From contig CAWJMN010000001.1 in NCBI GenBank assembly GCA_963844055.1, positions 1,736,001-1,800,000 on the forward strand: 64,000 bases of DNA, given 5' to 3'. The DNA is from CAWJMN01 sp963844055. GTDB lineage: Bacteria; Planctomycetota; Planctomycetia; Pirellulales; Pirellulaceae. Below are positions 17,201 to 24,147 of the stretch, one piece after another. Within the stretch, counting starts at the first letter, position 1. Each line of letters starts with the position of its first letter. Position numbers and translations under genes: made by a program. The notes beneath the pieces were generated by a model, which worked only from the letters and a program-made list of their open reading frames with translations, was not told the origin of the DNA and made no database searches.

Positions 17201-17463
17201 ATGGCCTAATTGATGATGTTCGAGTCTCTTCGGCCGTGCTGAGCGAAGAGCGTTTAGCCTACACAGCGGAAGCGTCGGCTGAGCAGACGGTTGGCTACTG
17301 GCGATTTGAGCCGGATCCAGGTGTGCTGAGCGATAGCTCGGGGCATCGGTTTGATATTGCTTCGAAGAAGAAAAATAGAGACCTCGAAGACCCGCAGCGA
17401 GCGGCCTTTGTCGATTTCTGTCACGCGCTGCTGAATGCAAACGAGTTTTTGTATGTCAAATAA
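14212..17463 (+). CDS. Cytochrome c / DUF1549 / DUF1553 protein with LamG-like insertion
   Basis: A 1083-residue paralogue of the protein at 10269. The haem motif CVTCH is near residues 64-68, CARCHDHKFDP near 365, and the DUF1553 region begins about 565. Between roughly residues 845 and 1055 there is an extra beta-rich segment with LamG/concanavalin-like features (FTVENYFQIRSIFDSG, HFDGLIDDVRVSSAVLS). It sits inside the DUF1553 domain, since the family's closing helix (FCHALLNANEFLYVK) follows it. The first ATG (14212) has a gagggg site; the ATG at 14260 gives a cleaner signal peptide, so the exact start is uncertain. It overlaps the next DUF1501 gene. Confidence 0.92.
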   Translation: MAGLISLLPITKYLISMRNAFKAGLALSLLAASCCIALGADDAPSDEQVRFFESQVRPLLIERCVTCHGSEKQKGELRLDSKAAVLKGGESGAAVTPGKLDESLLIDAIRYESLKMPPAAPLPAKEIEILVRWVEMGAPWPTGDKDPLPVPKREKITDEDRKWWAFQPIVDPVPPTGATGAWGESPIDAFLWKKMQAEGLSPAPEADRVTLVRRLYLDVVGLPPTPAQVEAFVADGSENAYARLVDGLLSSPQYGERWARKWLDLVRYADSDGYRIDHYRPDAWRYRDYVIAAFNNDKPYDRFVQEQIAGDELFPEDLDAQVATGYLRHWIYEYNNRDAKTQWSTILNDITDTTSDVFLGMGMQCARCHDHKFDPILQKDYFRLQAFFASISPRDTVIASHEQKQQHAQQLQQWEEATAKIREEMAAMEQPIRDKLADEAIGRFPPDVQAIIRKPEAERSAYDQQIRDLCYRQVYFEYEKLESRLKGDEKERWLALRKELAKQETLMPKPLPVAMTVVDVSPSAPPILIPKKKDGPVAPGFLTILDAEEAKIDAGVRSGSTGRRAALAKWITRPENPLTARVIVNRVWQHYFGKGLAPNASDFGHLGGTPSHPELLDHLAAQFVRDGWSLKALHRRVLMTAVYRQGTAHPQFAEFQNRDPQNQWYWRGNTRRLDAEQIRDALLAVSGSLQPQSGGPGVLPDVPRRTIYTRSMRNSRDPLLDVFDLPLFFSSESSRNTTTTPVQSLLLFNSPEMLRYSASFANRIYELPDSTQRVTEAWRLAFGRAPRPEEVRASQEFLAAQEVRLKQQAEGSAAPEVVTGRIPYRDGQAVAISPSAERPMMSITHDKSFDLQDFTVENYFQIRSIFDSGSVRTMVAKWSGAGGKPGWSLGVTGKGSRRKPQTLVLQMWGKKRDGSFGEAAVFSDQHVELNKPYFAAATVKMASSTEAGEVVFYLKDLSNDDEPLLIARVPHEITGGIQNEEPITIGGRGADAGGHFDGLIDDVRVSSAVLSEERLAYTAEASAEQTVGYWRFEPDPGVLSDSSGHRFDIASKKKNRDLEDPQRAAFVDFCHALLNANEFLYVK

Positions 17464-18904
17464 GCCTCTGTTTTATCGTCCGCCCCATGTGGTGATTCCG
17501 CAGTCGCGCCGCGAGTTTTTAATGCGCAGCGGCGGCGGTTTTGGCGCAATTGCGCTGGCCAGTTTGCTTGGAACTGGGCAAGGGGTGCAAGCGAGCGATA
17601 TCAAGCCGGCCCGATCGGCAGAGAAGCCGGCGCACTTTGCGGCCAAGGCAAAGCGAGTAATCTTCCTGTTTATGGAAGGGGGGCCGAGCCATATCGATTT
17701 GTTCGACCCCAAGCCGCTATTGAATGAGCTGGCAGGAAAGCCGTTGCCCGATAGCTTTGGGCAAGTGATCACGGCCATGGGCGAATCGCGTTCGCCGCTG
17801 CTGGTTGCGCCACGAACCTGGAAACAACATGGAAGTGGCGGAACGTGGGTTTCGGAATGGTTGCCGCACACGGCCGAGTGTGTGGATGACATGGCCGTGA
17901 TTCGTTCTTGCTGGTCGGATGGGATCAACCATTCGGCAGGCGTCTGCCAGATGAATACGTGCTCGATTCTTGGTGGACGGCCTTCGCTGGGAAGCTGGGT
18001 GAGCTACGGCCTGGGGACGGAGAATGCCGACCTGCCTGCGTTTGTGGTGATGCAAGACAATCGTTCCTCCGTGGTGAATGGACCGCGAAATTGGGGCTCC
18101 GGCTTTATGCCAGCGGCCTACCAGGGGATTCGCTTTCAAGAGGGGAACGAGACGATCCCCAATTTGTATCCGCCCGAAGGGGTCGGTCAGGATCGTCAGC
18201 TGGGCAAACTAGGTTTTTTAAATCAAATCAATCGGCAGTTTGCGGCCGAGCATCCCGAGCAGTCAGAGCTGGAAGCGCGGATCGCCAGTTACGAGTTGGC
18301 TTTCCGGATGCAGGCTGAGGCGCCAGAGACCGTGGACCTTTCTAAGGAGACGGAGGCGACGCAAAAAATGTATGGGCTCGATCAAAAGGAGACGGCCCAG
18401 TTTGGAAAGCTCTGTTTGCTGGCGCGGCGGATGTCGGAGCGGGGCGTTCGGTTTGTGCAGCTGTACCACGGCGCAGGAAGCAAGTGGGATGCACATAAGG
18501 GAATTGAAGCGAACCATTCGGAACTTTGTCGGCAAATGGACTTGCCGGTGGCGGGCCTACTGAAGGACCTCAAGCAGCGTGGCCTTTTGGACGAGACGCT
18601 GGTGGTTTGGGGTGGTGAGTTTGGACGGACGCCGATGTCGGAGCAGGGAAACGGCCGCGATCATAATCCCACTGGCTTTACAATGTGGATGGCAGGCGGT
18701 GGTGTAAGAGGCGGGCAAACGATTGGCAGCACCGATGAGCTAGGCCTGCACGCGGTAGAAGATCGCCAGCACGTGCATGACATCCATACATCCATTTTGC
18801 ACCTGATGGGCCTGGATAATATGAAGCTAACCTATGCCCACAAGGGACGGCCTGAGCGTCCGACGATCAATGAAGGCAGCTTTTGCAAGAAGTTGATTGG
18901 GTAG
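17453..18904 (+). CDS. DUF1501 family Tat-exported protein (second copy)
   Basis: 483 residues from the ATG at 17453, which lies within the last codons of the upstream gene (11-base overlap). The ATG at 17435 is an alternative, and neither has a good ribosome site, so translational coupling is likely. The Tat signal SRREFLMRSGGGFGAIALASLL starts about residue 18. Then come FLFMEGGPSHIDLFDPKP, YGLGTENADLPAFV and GGEFGRTP...GRDHNPTGFTMWMAGGG, parallel to the gene at 12692. A copy of its last 12 codons and stop recurs at 19272-19310. Function as for the other DUF1501 protein: exported and unassigned, working with its DUF1549/1553 partner. Confidence 0.92.
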   Translation: MSNKPLFYRPPHVVIPQSRREFLMRSGGGFGAIALASLLGTGQGVQASDIKPARSAEKPAHFAAKAKRVIFLFMEGGPSHIDLFDPKPLLNELAGKPLPDSFGQVITAMGESRSPLLVAPRTWKQHGSGGTWVSEWLPHTAECVDDMAVIRSCWSDGINHSAGVCQMNTCSILGGRPSLGSWVSYGLGTENADLPAFVVMQDNRSSVVNGPRNWGSGFMPAAYQGIRFQEGNETIPNLYPPEGVGQDRQLGKLGFLNQINRQFAAEHPEQSELEARIASYELAFRMQAEAPETVDLSKETEATQKMYGLDQKETAQFGKLCLLARRMSERGVRFVQLYHGAGSKWDAHKGIEANHSELCRQMDLPVAGLLKDLKQRGLLDETLVVWGGEFGRTPMSEQGNGRDHNPTGFTMWMAGGGVRGGQTIGSTDELGLHAVEDRQHVHDIHTSILHLMGLDNMKLTYAHKGRPERPTINEGSFCKKLIG

Positions 18905-18961
18905 GTTCGTGTATCTTATTGCAGGAGCAATCGTGTGACTTCAGTGAGGTGGGAGAATCGG

Positions 18962-19231
18962 ATGATGCCGCATCTGGAGAGTCTTGCGGCAAAACTTCTA
19001 CCATTACGAATGTTTGGTCACCTCAAGATAGTTGCCGATCTGATGGCTGGACTTTGCGGTGATGGCTGGAGCCGATTGTCGGATGAAGACAAAAAGAAAT
19101 ATCTTGAGGATTTAGAGAGCGACTTTCATGTGAGAGGTTTTGGGGACTCTGAGGTTGGCTCTTGGCCTGAATACCGTGCAATTGTTGAGCTGATCTCTCT
19201 TGAGATGAAAGCGGTTCGTAAGCGATTGTAG
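18962..19231 (+). CDS. Hypothetical protein, 89 residues
   Basis: A small soluble protein with two leucine-rich helices and an acidic centre (SDEDKKKYLEDLESDF). The tandem ATGs at 18962/18965 follow a ggtgggag ribosome site; the upstream GTG at 18935 is less likely. The gene is bracketed by the 3' end of the DUF1501 gene (18866-18904) and a diverged copy of that end (19272-19310), as if inserted there. No family recognised. Confidence 0.5.
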   Translation: MMPHLESLAAKLLPLRMFGHLKIVADLMAGLCGDGWSRLSDEDKKKYLEDLESDFHVRGFGDSEVGSWPEYRAIVELISLEMKAVRKRL

Positions 19232-19271
19232 TTCAGATGCCCCAAATCGTTTCCTGGTTTGCTAGGCAGTA

Positions 19272-19310
19272 ATCAACGAGGGGAAGTGCTGCAAAAAGTT
19301 GATTGGGTAG
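19272..19310 (+). pseudogene. Orphan copy of the DUF1501 gene 3' end
   Basis: The frame reads INEGKCCKKLIG plus a TAG stop; the intact gene ends INEGSFCKKLIG plus TAG at 18866-18904. The last 20 bases before and including the stop differ at only one position. No start or upstream part is present. The rest of 19232-19572 has no convincing gene; a 24-codon frame from 19337 (MYTTAEEFRAG...) is too short to call. Confidence 0.68.
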
Positions 19311-19572
19311 AAAGTCATCAAAGAACGCTTCGCCGAATGTACACAACCGCTGAGGAATTTCGTGCCGGCGTGGAAGGTGCGGTGGAGTGTGCGAATTGTT
19401 TATCCAGCATGTAGCGTTGAGCGAGGTGTATGTAAGGAAGTGCACATTGAGAGCGGTGGAACTCCGTTCGCTGCACCACCTGGGTTTAGGAACGGGTGTA
19501 TACTGAGTTCTTGTCGACAGTCACGCCGATCGTTTGTTGGCGGATTGAGACGCTGAATGGAATGAGGCAGCC

Positions 19573-20268
19573 ATGTATATCCAGCATCGTGAGTGGCATC
19601 GGACGGATAGGATTGGTTGGTTGCGGGCGGCAGTGCTGGGGGCCAATGATGGCATTGTCTCGACGGCCAGCCTGATTGTGGGTGTGGCGGCTTCGCATGC
19701 CGCCAATAGTGAGATCCTCGTAGCAGGAGTAGCTGGCCTCGTCGCGGGTGCGATGTCGATGGCGGCGGGAGAGTATGTCTCAGTCAGCTCGCAATCGGAT
19801 ACGGAACAAGCGGATCTAGCCCGCGAGAGAAAAGAGCTTGCGACGGATGATGCCTCGGAGCGCAAGGAACTTGCGGCAATCTACGTTAGTCGCGGCCTAG
19901 ATCCCGAACTTGCCAAACAGGTGACCGATCAACTGATGGCCCATGATGCACTGGGAGCCCATGCGCGAGACGAACTGGGGATTTCGGATTTGACGACGGC
20001 TCGTCCGGTGCAGGCGGCATTTGCGTCAGCAGGGACGTTTGCGGTTGGTGCCGCGATGCCGCTGCTGATGGTGTTGGTAACGCCGTCCGCCTGGTTAATA
20101 CCGGTGGTGATTGCGACTTCGGTCTTGTTTTTGGCCGCGTTGGGCGGAGTCGGAGCGTATGCGGGGGGAGCTCCGGTCGTGAAGGCGGCAGTACGGGTGA
20201 CCTTTTGGGGCGTGCTGGCGATGGCATTGACGGCGGCCGTCGGGGCGGTATTTGGTGCGACCGTTTAA
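19573..20268 (+). CDS. VIT1/CCC1 family Fe/Mn transporter
   Basis: A 231-residue inner-membrane transporter of the vacuolar iron transporter family. The family opening RAAVLGANDGIVSTASLIVGV is at residues 18-38, followed by AGAMSMAAGEYVSVSSQ (about 59-75), whose acidic and methionine residues belong to the metal site. A cytosolic charged stretch (about 80-145) is rich in E and contains ERKEL repeats; three further helices close the protein. It exports or detoxifies iron or manganese. It is next to, but likely transcribed separately from, the sulfur operon, with 327 bases between them. Confidence 0.92.
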   Translation: MYIQHREWHRTDRIGWLRAAVLGANDGIVSTASLIVGVAASHAANSEILVAGVAGLVAGAMSMAAGEYVSVSSQSDTEQADLARERKELATDDASERKELAAIYVSRGLDPELAKQVTDQLMAHDALGAHARDELGISDLTTARPVQAAFASAGTFAVGAAMPLLMVLVTPSAWLIPVVIATSVLFLAALGGVGAYAGGAPVVKAAVRVTFWGVLAMALTAAVGAVFGATV

Positions 20269-20399
20269 GGGGAATTGGCAACGTATTCTGGCGAAAAGGA
20301 AGTTGATAAGGCTTTTTGGTGTGTGTTGTAAGGTGTTACCGGAAAATGGGTTACGCTGAACTCTTGTGGAAATGGCTCACAGCAGCAGAATCTATGGTT

Positions 20400-20422
20400 G
20401 ACATATCGTAAGATGTCGATAT
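20400..20422. promoter_or_regulatory. AT-rich inverted repeat upstream of the sulfur operon
   Basis: ATATCG (20403-20408) and CGATAT (20417-20422) form an inverted repeat with an 8-base spacer, overlapping a second one (GACAT...ATGTC, 20400-20417). It shares its half-site with the palindrome at 20536. Such AT-rich palindromes are typical for ArsR-type sulfide-sensing repressors, but no such regulator gene is in the window. The rest of 20269-20595 shows nothing coding. Confidence 0.4.
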
Positions 20423-20535
20423 ATTTGAGCGTGTGGGGTAAGTGATAGGCATCACAGCTCCAACGGCCCTGGGTTAGGTCCACTGCGGATTGAATCGCTA
20501 ATGAACGGCGAGACCTTGTGGCAGCTTTATTTCGA

Positions 20536-20547
20536 ACGATATATCGT
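20536..20547. promoter_or_regulatory. Perfect 12-base palindrome ACGATATATCGT
   Basis: It lies 49 bases before the ATG of the first gene of the sulfur operon, where a repressor would block transcription. Together with the site at 20400 it may form a two-site operator for a sulfide- or persulfide-sensing repressor. This is inferred from symmetry and position only. Confidence 0.42.
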
Positions 20548-20595
20548 AGTGTTACGACAAGTAAATATAACAGACCTTTGAAGAAGGAACCTACC

Positions 20596-21165
20596 ATGAC
20601 AACCACAATTACCCCTCGAGAACTTGAGACCCTCCGCCGCGAAGGAAAGACGATCGAGTTGATCGACGTTCGGACGCCTGTGGAGTTTCAAGAGGTCCAT
20701 GTGGACTACGCCCGGAACGTTCCGTTGGATCGACTTGATCCGAAGGCCATTCAAGCTGCACGAAACGGCAGCGCGAACGAGCCGCTGTACATCCTGTGTC
20801 GATCCGGAAGCCGCGGCAACCAAGCGTGTGAAAAGTTTGTGGCCGCAGGATTTACGAATGTCATTAATGTCGAAGGGGGAACGCTCGCTTGTGAGGCAGC
20901 CGGTTTGCCTGTCGTGCGAGGTAAGAAGGCGATCTCACTAGAACGCCAAGTGCGGATTGCAGCAGGCCTCCTGGTACTGGTTGGAAGTGCACTGGGATAC
21001 TTTGTGCATCCCTACTGGATTGGACTTTCCGCATTTGTGGGGGCCGGTCTAACGTTCGCTGGAATCACGGACACCTGTGGGATGGGAATGGTACTGGCCC
21101 GCATGCCCTGGAACCAGGTTTCTGGATCGTGTGCGCCAAACAAGTCGTGCTGCGTCAAGTCTTAA
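20596..21165 (+). CDS. Rhodanese-like protein with membrane C-terminus (DUF2892-like)
   Basis: A 189-residue protein. The N-terminal rhodanese domain (about 1-105) contains IDVRTPVEFQEVHV and the active loop CRSGSRG (about 69-75), whose cysteine carries the persulfide. The C-terminal part (about 115-175) has two helices followed by a cysteine-rich tail (CAPNKSCCVKS), matching the DUF2892 inner-membrane domain often fused to rhodaneses. It moves sulfane sulfur at the cytoplasmic membrane face. The ATG at 20596 has a gaaggaac site. It is the first gene of the sulfur operon, 64 bases before the persulfide dioxygenase gene. Confidence 0.9.
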   Translation: MTTTITPRELETLRREGKTIELIDVRTPVEFQEVHVDYARNVPLDRLDPKAIQAARNGSANEPLYILCRSGSRGNQACEKFVAAGFTNVINVEGGTLACEAAGLPVVRGKKAISLERQVRIAAGLLVLVGSALGYFVHPYWIGLSAFVGAGLTFAGITDTCGMGMVLARMPWNQVSGSCAPNKSCCVKS

Positions 21166-21229
21166 GTGTGATACGAAGTTGTTTGGGTAGTGGATAAAGA
21201 AGATTCGAAGTCGTAAGGAGTGCCAAGTC

Positions 21230-22624
21230 ATGCAACTGAAGCAATATTTTCTGGGCTGTTTGTCTCATGCCTCGTACTTGATCACGGATGAAAAGTCGAA
21301 GACGGCAGCGGTGGTAGACCCACAGCGAGACATCACGCAGTACTTGGAAGATGCGAAGGCAGCCGGCTGTGAAATCAAGCATGTGTTTCTGACGCACTTT
21401 CATGCAGACTTTTTGGCGGGACATATCGAGCTGCGCGATCAGGTAGAAGCCAAAATCTATCTGGGAGCACGCGCCGAAGCAGAATTTCCGGTGACGAAGC
21501 TCAAGGAGGGGGAACGGGTCGAGTTTGGCGACGTTCGCTTACAGGTTCTAGAAACCCCCGGGCATACGCCCGAGGGAATCTCGATCTTGGTGTATGACTT
21601 GGCGAAGGATGCCGAGAAGCCCTACGCCGTATTGACGGGAGATACGCTGTTTATTGGCGATGTCGGTCGGCCGGATTTGCTGGCATCGATTGGTGTGACG
21701 GCCGATGAGCTGGCCGACATGCTTTATGACTCGCTGACGAACAAGCTTGTAAAGCTACCGAACGAGACGCTCGTCTATCCGGCACATGGTGCGGGATCGA
21801 TGTGCGGCAAGAACCTCAGTAAAGAGACGGTCTCAACCATTGGTGAGCAAAAGCGTTTTAACTATGCGTTGCAACCAATGAGCCGGAAAGAATTCAAGCA
21901 AATTGTTACCGACGAGCAGCCAGAAGCCCCTAGCTATTTTGTGCATGATGCGATCTTGAATCGCCAAGAGCGACCAAACCTGGACAAGATGTTAGCGGAG
22001 TCGATGAAGAAGCTTTCTGTTGACGAGGTTTTGCAGCTAAAGCATCAAGGGGCACAGCTTTTAGACGTGCGGGATGCGATTGATTTTGAAGGGGCACATC
22101 TCGAAGGTGCGATCAACATTGGCATTCAAGGGAAGTATGCCACCTGGTGTGGTACGGTGCTCGACCAAAAGCGGCCCATTGTTGTCATTGCTGACGTGGG
22201 GAAGGAAGAAGAGGCGATCATGCGTTTGGGACGCATCGGCTTTGACAATGTAGCTGGCTACTTGGCGGGTGGGATGGATTCTCTGCGTGATCGGCCAGAG
22301 CTGGTAAGAAAGATTGAGCGTGTGACGGCAGTAGCCTTGCAAGAACTGCTGTATACGAACACGCCGCCATCGGTTGTCGACGTGCGGAGCGAGAAGGAAT
22401 GGAACGCGGGGCATGTCTCCGGCAGCTTGAATATTCCACTTAGCCATTTGCGAGAGCGCGTAGGCGAAATTCCTAAGGATCGCTGGATTGTCGTGCACTG
22501 CGAAGGGGGTTATCGCTCGGCGATTGCGGCCAGCGTGTTGGCCGGAGCGGGGCGGAACGATGTGTACGACCTGGTTGGTGGGTTCAAGGCTTGGTCCGCG
22601 TCCCGATTAGCCGTTGAGGCGTAG
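21230..22624 (+). CDS. MBL-fold persulfide dioxygenase with two rhodanese domains
   Basis: A 464-residue protein. The metallo-beta-lactamase domain (about 1-245) has the iron-site motif THFHAD (H56, H58, D60), then ETPGHTPEG, TGDTLFIGDVGRPDL and YPAHGAGS, as in ETHE1-like persulfide dioxygenases, which oxidise glutathione persulfide to sulfite. Two rhodanese domains follow. The first (about 262-355) has no cysteine at the active loop (IADVGKEEEA) and is presumably structural. The second (about 365-460) carries C424 in VHCEGGYRS and should be active. A gtaagga site precedes the ATG. It fits between rhodanese and exporter in sulfide oxidation: SQR makes sulfane sulfur, this enzyme makes sulfite, TauE exports it. 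Confidence 0.93.
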   Translation: MQLKQYFLGCLSHASYLITDEKSKTAAVVDPQRDITQYLEDAKAAGCEIKHVFLTHFHADFLAGHIELRDQVEAKIYLGARAEAEFPVTKLKEGERVEFGDVRLQVLETPGHTPEGISILVYDLAKDAEKPYAVLTGDTLFIGDVGRPDLLASIGVTADELADMLYDSLTNKLVKLPNETLVYPAHGAGSMCGKNLSKETVSTIGEQKRFNYALQPMSRKEFKQIVTDEQPEAPSYFVHDAILNRQERPNLDKMLAESMKKLSVDEVLQLKHQGAQLLDVRDAIDFEGAHLEGAINIGIQGKYATWCGTVLDQKRPIVVIADVGKEEEAIMRLGRIGFDNVAGYLAGGMDSLRDRPELVRKIERVTAVALQELLYTNTPPSVVDVRSEKEWNAGHVSGSLNIPLSHLRERVGEIPKDRWIVVHCEGGYRSAIAASVLAGAGRNDVYDLVGGFKAWSASRLAVEA

Positions 22625-22674
22625 TTTGCGTTTTGCGATTGCGTACGGCTTGCGGACTGCGAAGGGAGATCGTC

Positions 22675-23484
22675 ATGTTACTGGTCACTTTGCTATTTGG
22701 AGCCGTGATTGGATTCTCCCTCGGGTTGACCGGGGGAGGAGGAGCAATCTTTGCGGTTCCACTTTTGGTGTATGGCCTGGGAGTTCCTGCTCGCGAAGCT
22801 GTTGGCGTTTCACTACTGACGGTCGGTAGTACTTCGCTGGTGGGATTTGTACAGCGAGCCCTGCGCGGGATGGTGGAGTTCCCAACCGGCCTACTGTTTG
22901 CGCTGGCAGGCATGATTGGGGCACCCATCGGCTTACGGTTGGCAGATAAGGTTCCTGATGCATTGCTGCTGGGGATGTTTGCAGTCTTGATGTTGGTGAT
23001 TGCTGTAAGGATGTGGTTGAAGGCGCAAGATGCGGTCGCCAAGTTACCGATCATTGATGACAACTCGGGGCCGACGTGTCGGCGTGATCCCGAAGGAAAG
23101 TTGCGGCTGACCTCGCAATGCGCAATGCTTTTGGGAATCGTGGGGCTGCTTTCCGGAGTCTTGTCGGGGCTGTTTGGTGTGGGTGGCGGGTTCATCATTG
23201 TGCCGGCGCTTGTCATGTTTAGTGGCATGGGCATGCAGCGAGCGATTGGAACATCTCTGCTGGTGATCACGCTGGTTAGCGCCTCAGGTACGGCCAGTCA
23301 CCTGCTGGCGGGTAAAGACCTTTCCCTGTCGACGGCTGGTCTGTTTACGATGGGAAGCGTTTTTGGCCTGTTTGGTGGTAGCTGGCTAGCGCAGCGTCTC
23401 GCGGGGCCGGTACTGCAAAAGGTATTTGCAGCAGCGATTGTTTTTGTGGCGATCTACGTCATCTTTCGGACGGTTTGGCACTAG
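22675..23484 (+). CDS. TauE/SafE family sulfite exporter
   Basis: A 269-residue inner-membrane protein of eight or so helices. Both halves contain the family's glycine-rich repeat: GFSLGLTGGGGAIFAVPLLVYGLG (about residues 14-37) and SGLFGVGGGFIIVPALVMFSGM (about 166-187). The ATG at 22675, with a gaaggga site, was chosen over an upstream start that overlaps the intergenic region. Family members export sulfite or organosulfonates, which matches the sulfite made by the persulfide dioxygenase just upstream. It is in the sulfur operon, ten bases before the next gene. Confidence 0.9.
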   Translation: MLLVTLLFGAVIGFSLGLTGGGGAIFAVPLLVYGLGVPAREAVGVSLLTVGSTSLVGFVQRALRGMVEFPTGLLFALAGMIGAPIGLRLADKVPDALLLGMFAVLMLVIAVRMWLKAQDAVAKLPIIDDNSGPTCRRDPEGKLRLTSQCAMLLGIVGLLSGVLSGLFGVGGGFIIVPALVMFSGMGMQRAIGTSLLVITLVSASGTASHLLAGKDLSLSTAGLFTMGSVFGLFGGSWLAQRLAGPVLQKVFAAAIVFVAIYVIFRTVWH

Positions 23485-23494
23485 GAGATCAATC

Positions 23495-24037
23495 ATGCGT
23501 GGTATGGCACTTGTTCTTGTGGGACTTTTTACTGTCACCGCTTATGGCGCGGTTTCCGATGGCACCTCTTTTGTCTTTCCGCAAGTTGCACACTTTGGCG
23601 GGATAGTGCGAATTCCCAAAGCGGCTGAACCACCGCGACATGGAGCAAAAATTGTCTTTGATATTGCTGCGGACAGTAAGCCCGACGAACTGAACAAGGG
23701 GCTAGAAAGTGTGGCTCGCTATTTGAACCTCAATGCGGAGGCTGGCCATAAACCGTCTGATATCAAACTGGCGCTTGTGCTTCATGGCGGTGCTACCAAA
23801 GCGGCGCTTGGCGACGAGGCCTATGCGAAGCACACAGCCGTTACGAAAAATCCTAACTTGGAGCTGATTCGCGAGTTGAAGAGCTGTGGAGTGGAGGTCT
23901 TTGTCTGCGGTCAGTCGTTGGCTCGCAATAAATTTGCCTCGTCTGATGTGGCCAGCGATGTGTCGGTGGCCGTATCTGCCATGACAGTCAATACCAATAA
24001 GCAGTTGGACGGCTACGCTTACCTCTCCATTCATTAG
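23495..24037 (+). CDS. Exported DsrE-like protein
   Basis: A 180-residue protein. An N-terminal signal peptide (MRGMALVLVGLFTVTAYGAV, cleavage about residue 19) leads to a DsrE/F-like fold with KIVFDIAADS, LALVLHGGATKAAL and CGVEVFVCGQSL. The cysteines near residues 129 and 135 are candidates for sulfur carriage, as in DsrE/TusD proteins. The periplasmic location sets it apart from cytoplasmic sulfur-relay DsrE proteins. The start at 23495 is ten bases after the exporter stop and has an aggaga site. It probably handles sulfane sulfur outside the membrane, where SQR products or thiosulfate accumulate (inference). Confidence 0.85.
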   Translation: MRGMALVLVGLFTVTAYGAVSDGTSFVFPQVAHFGGIVRIPKAAEPPRHGAKIVFDIAADSKPDELNKGLESVARYLNLNAEAGHKPSDIKLALVLHGGATKAALGDEAYAKHTAVTKNPNLELIRELKSCGVEVFVCGQSLARNKFASSDVASDVSVAVSAMTVNTNKQLDGYAYLSIH

Positions 24038-24147
24038 GGTAACACCGTTTGGAAGTCCTCAGATGTGTTTTCTCTATTCAACACGCATGGATTTGATGAG
24101 TTTGTCGAAATAACGGGTTGCGATCCAAGCCTTAAGAAAGGCAAACC

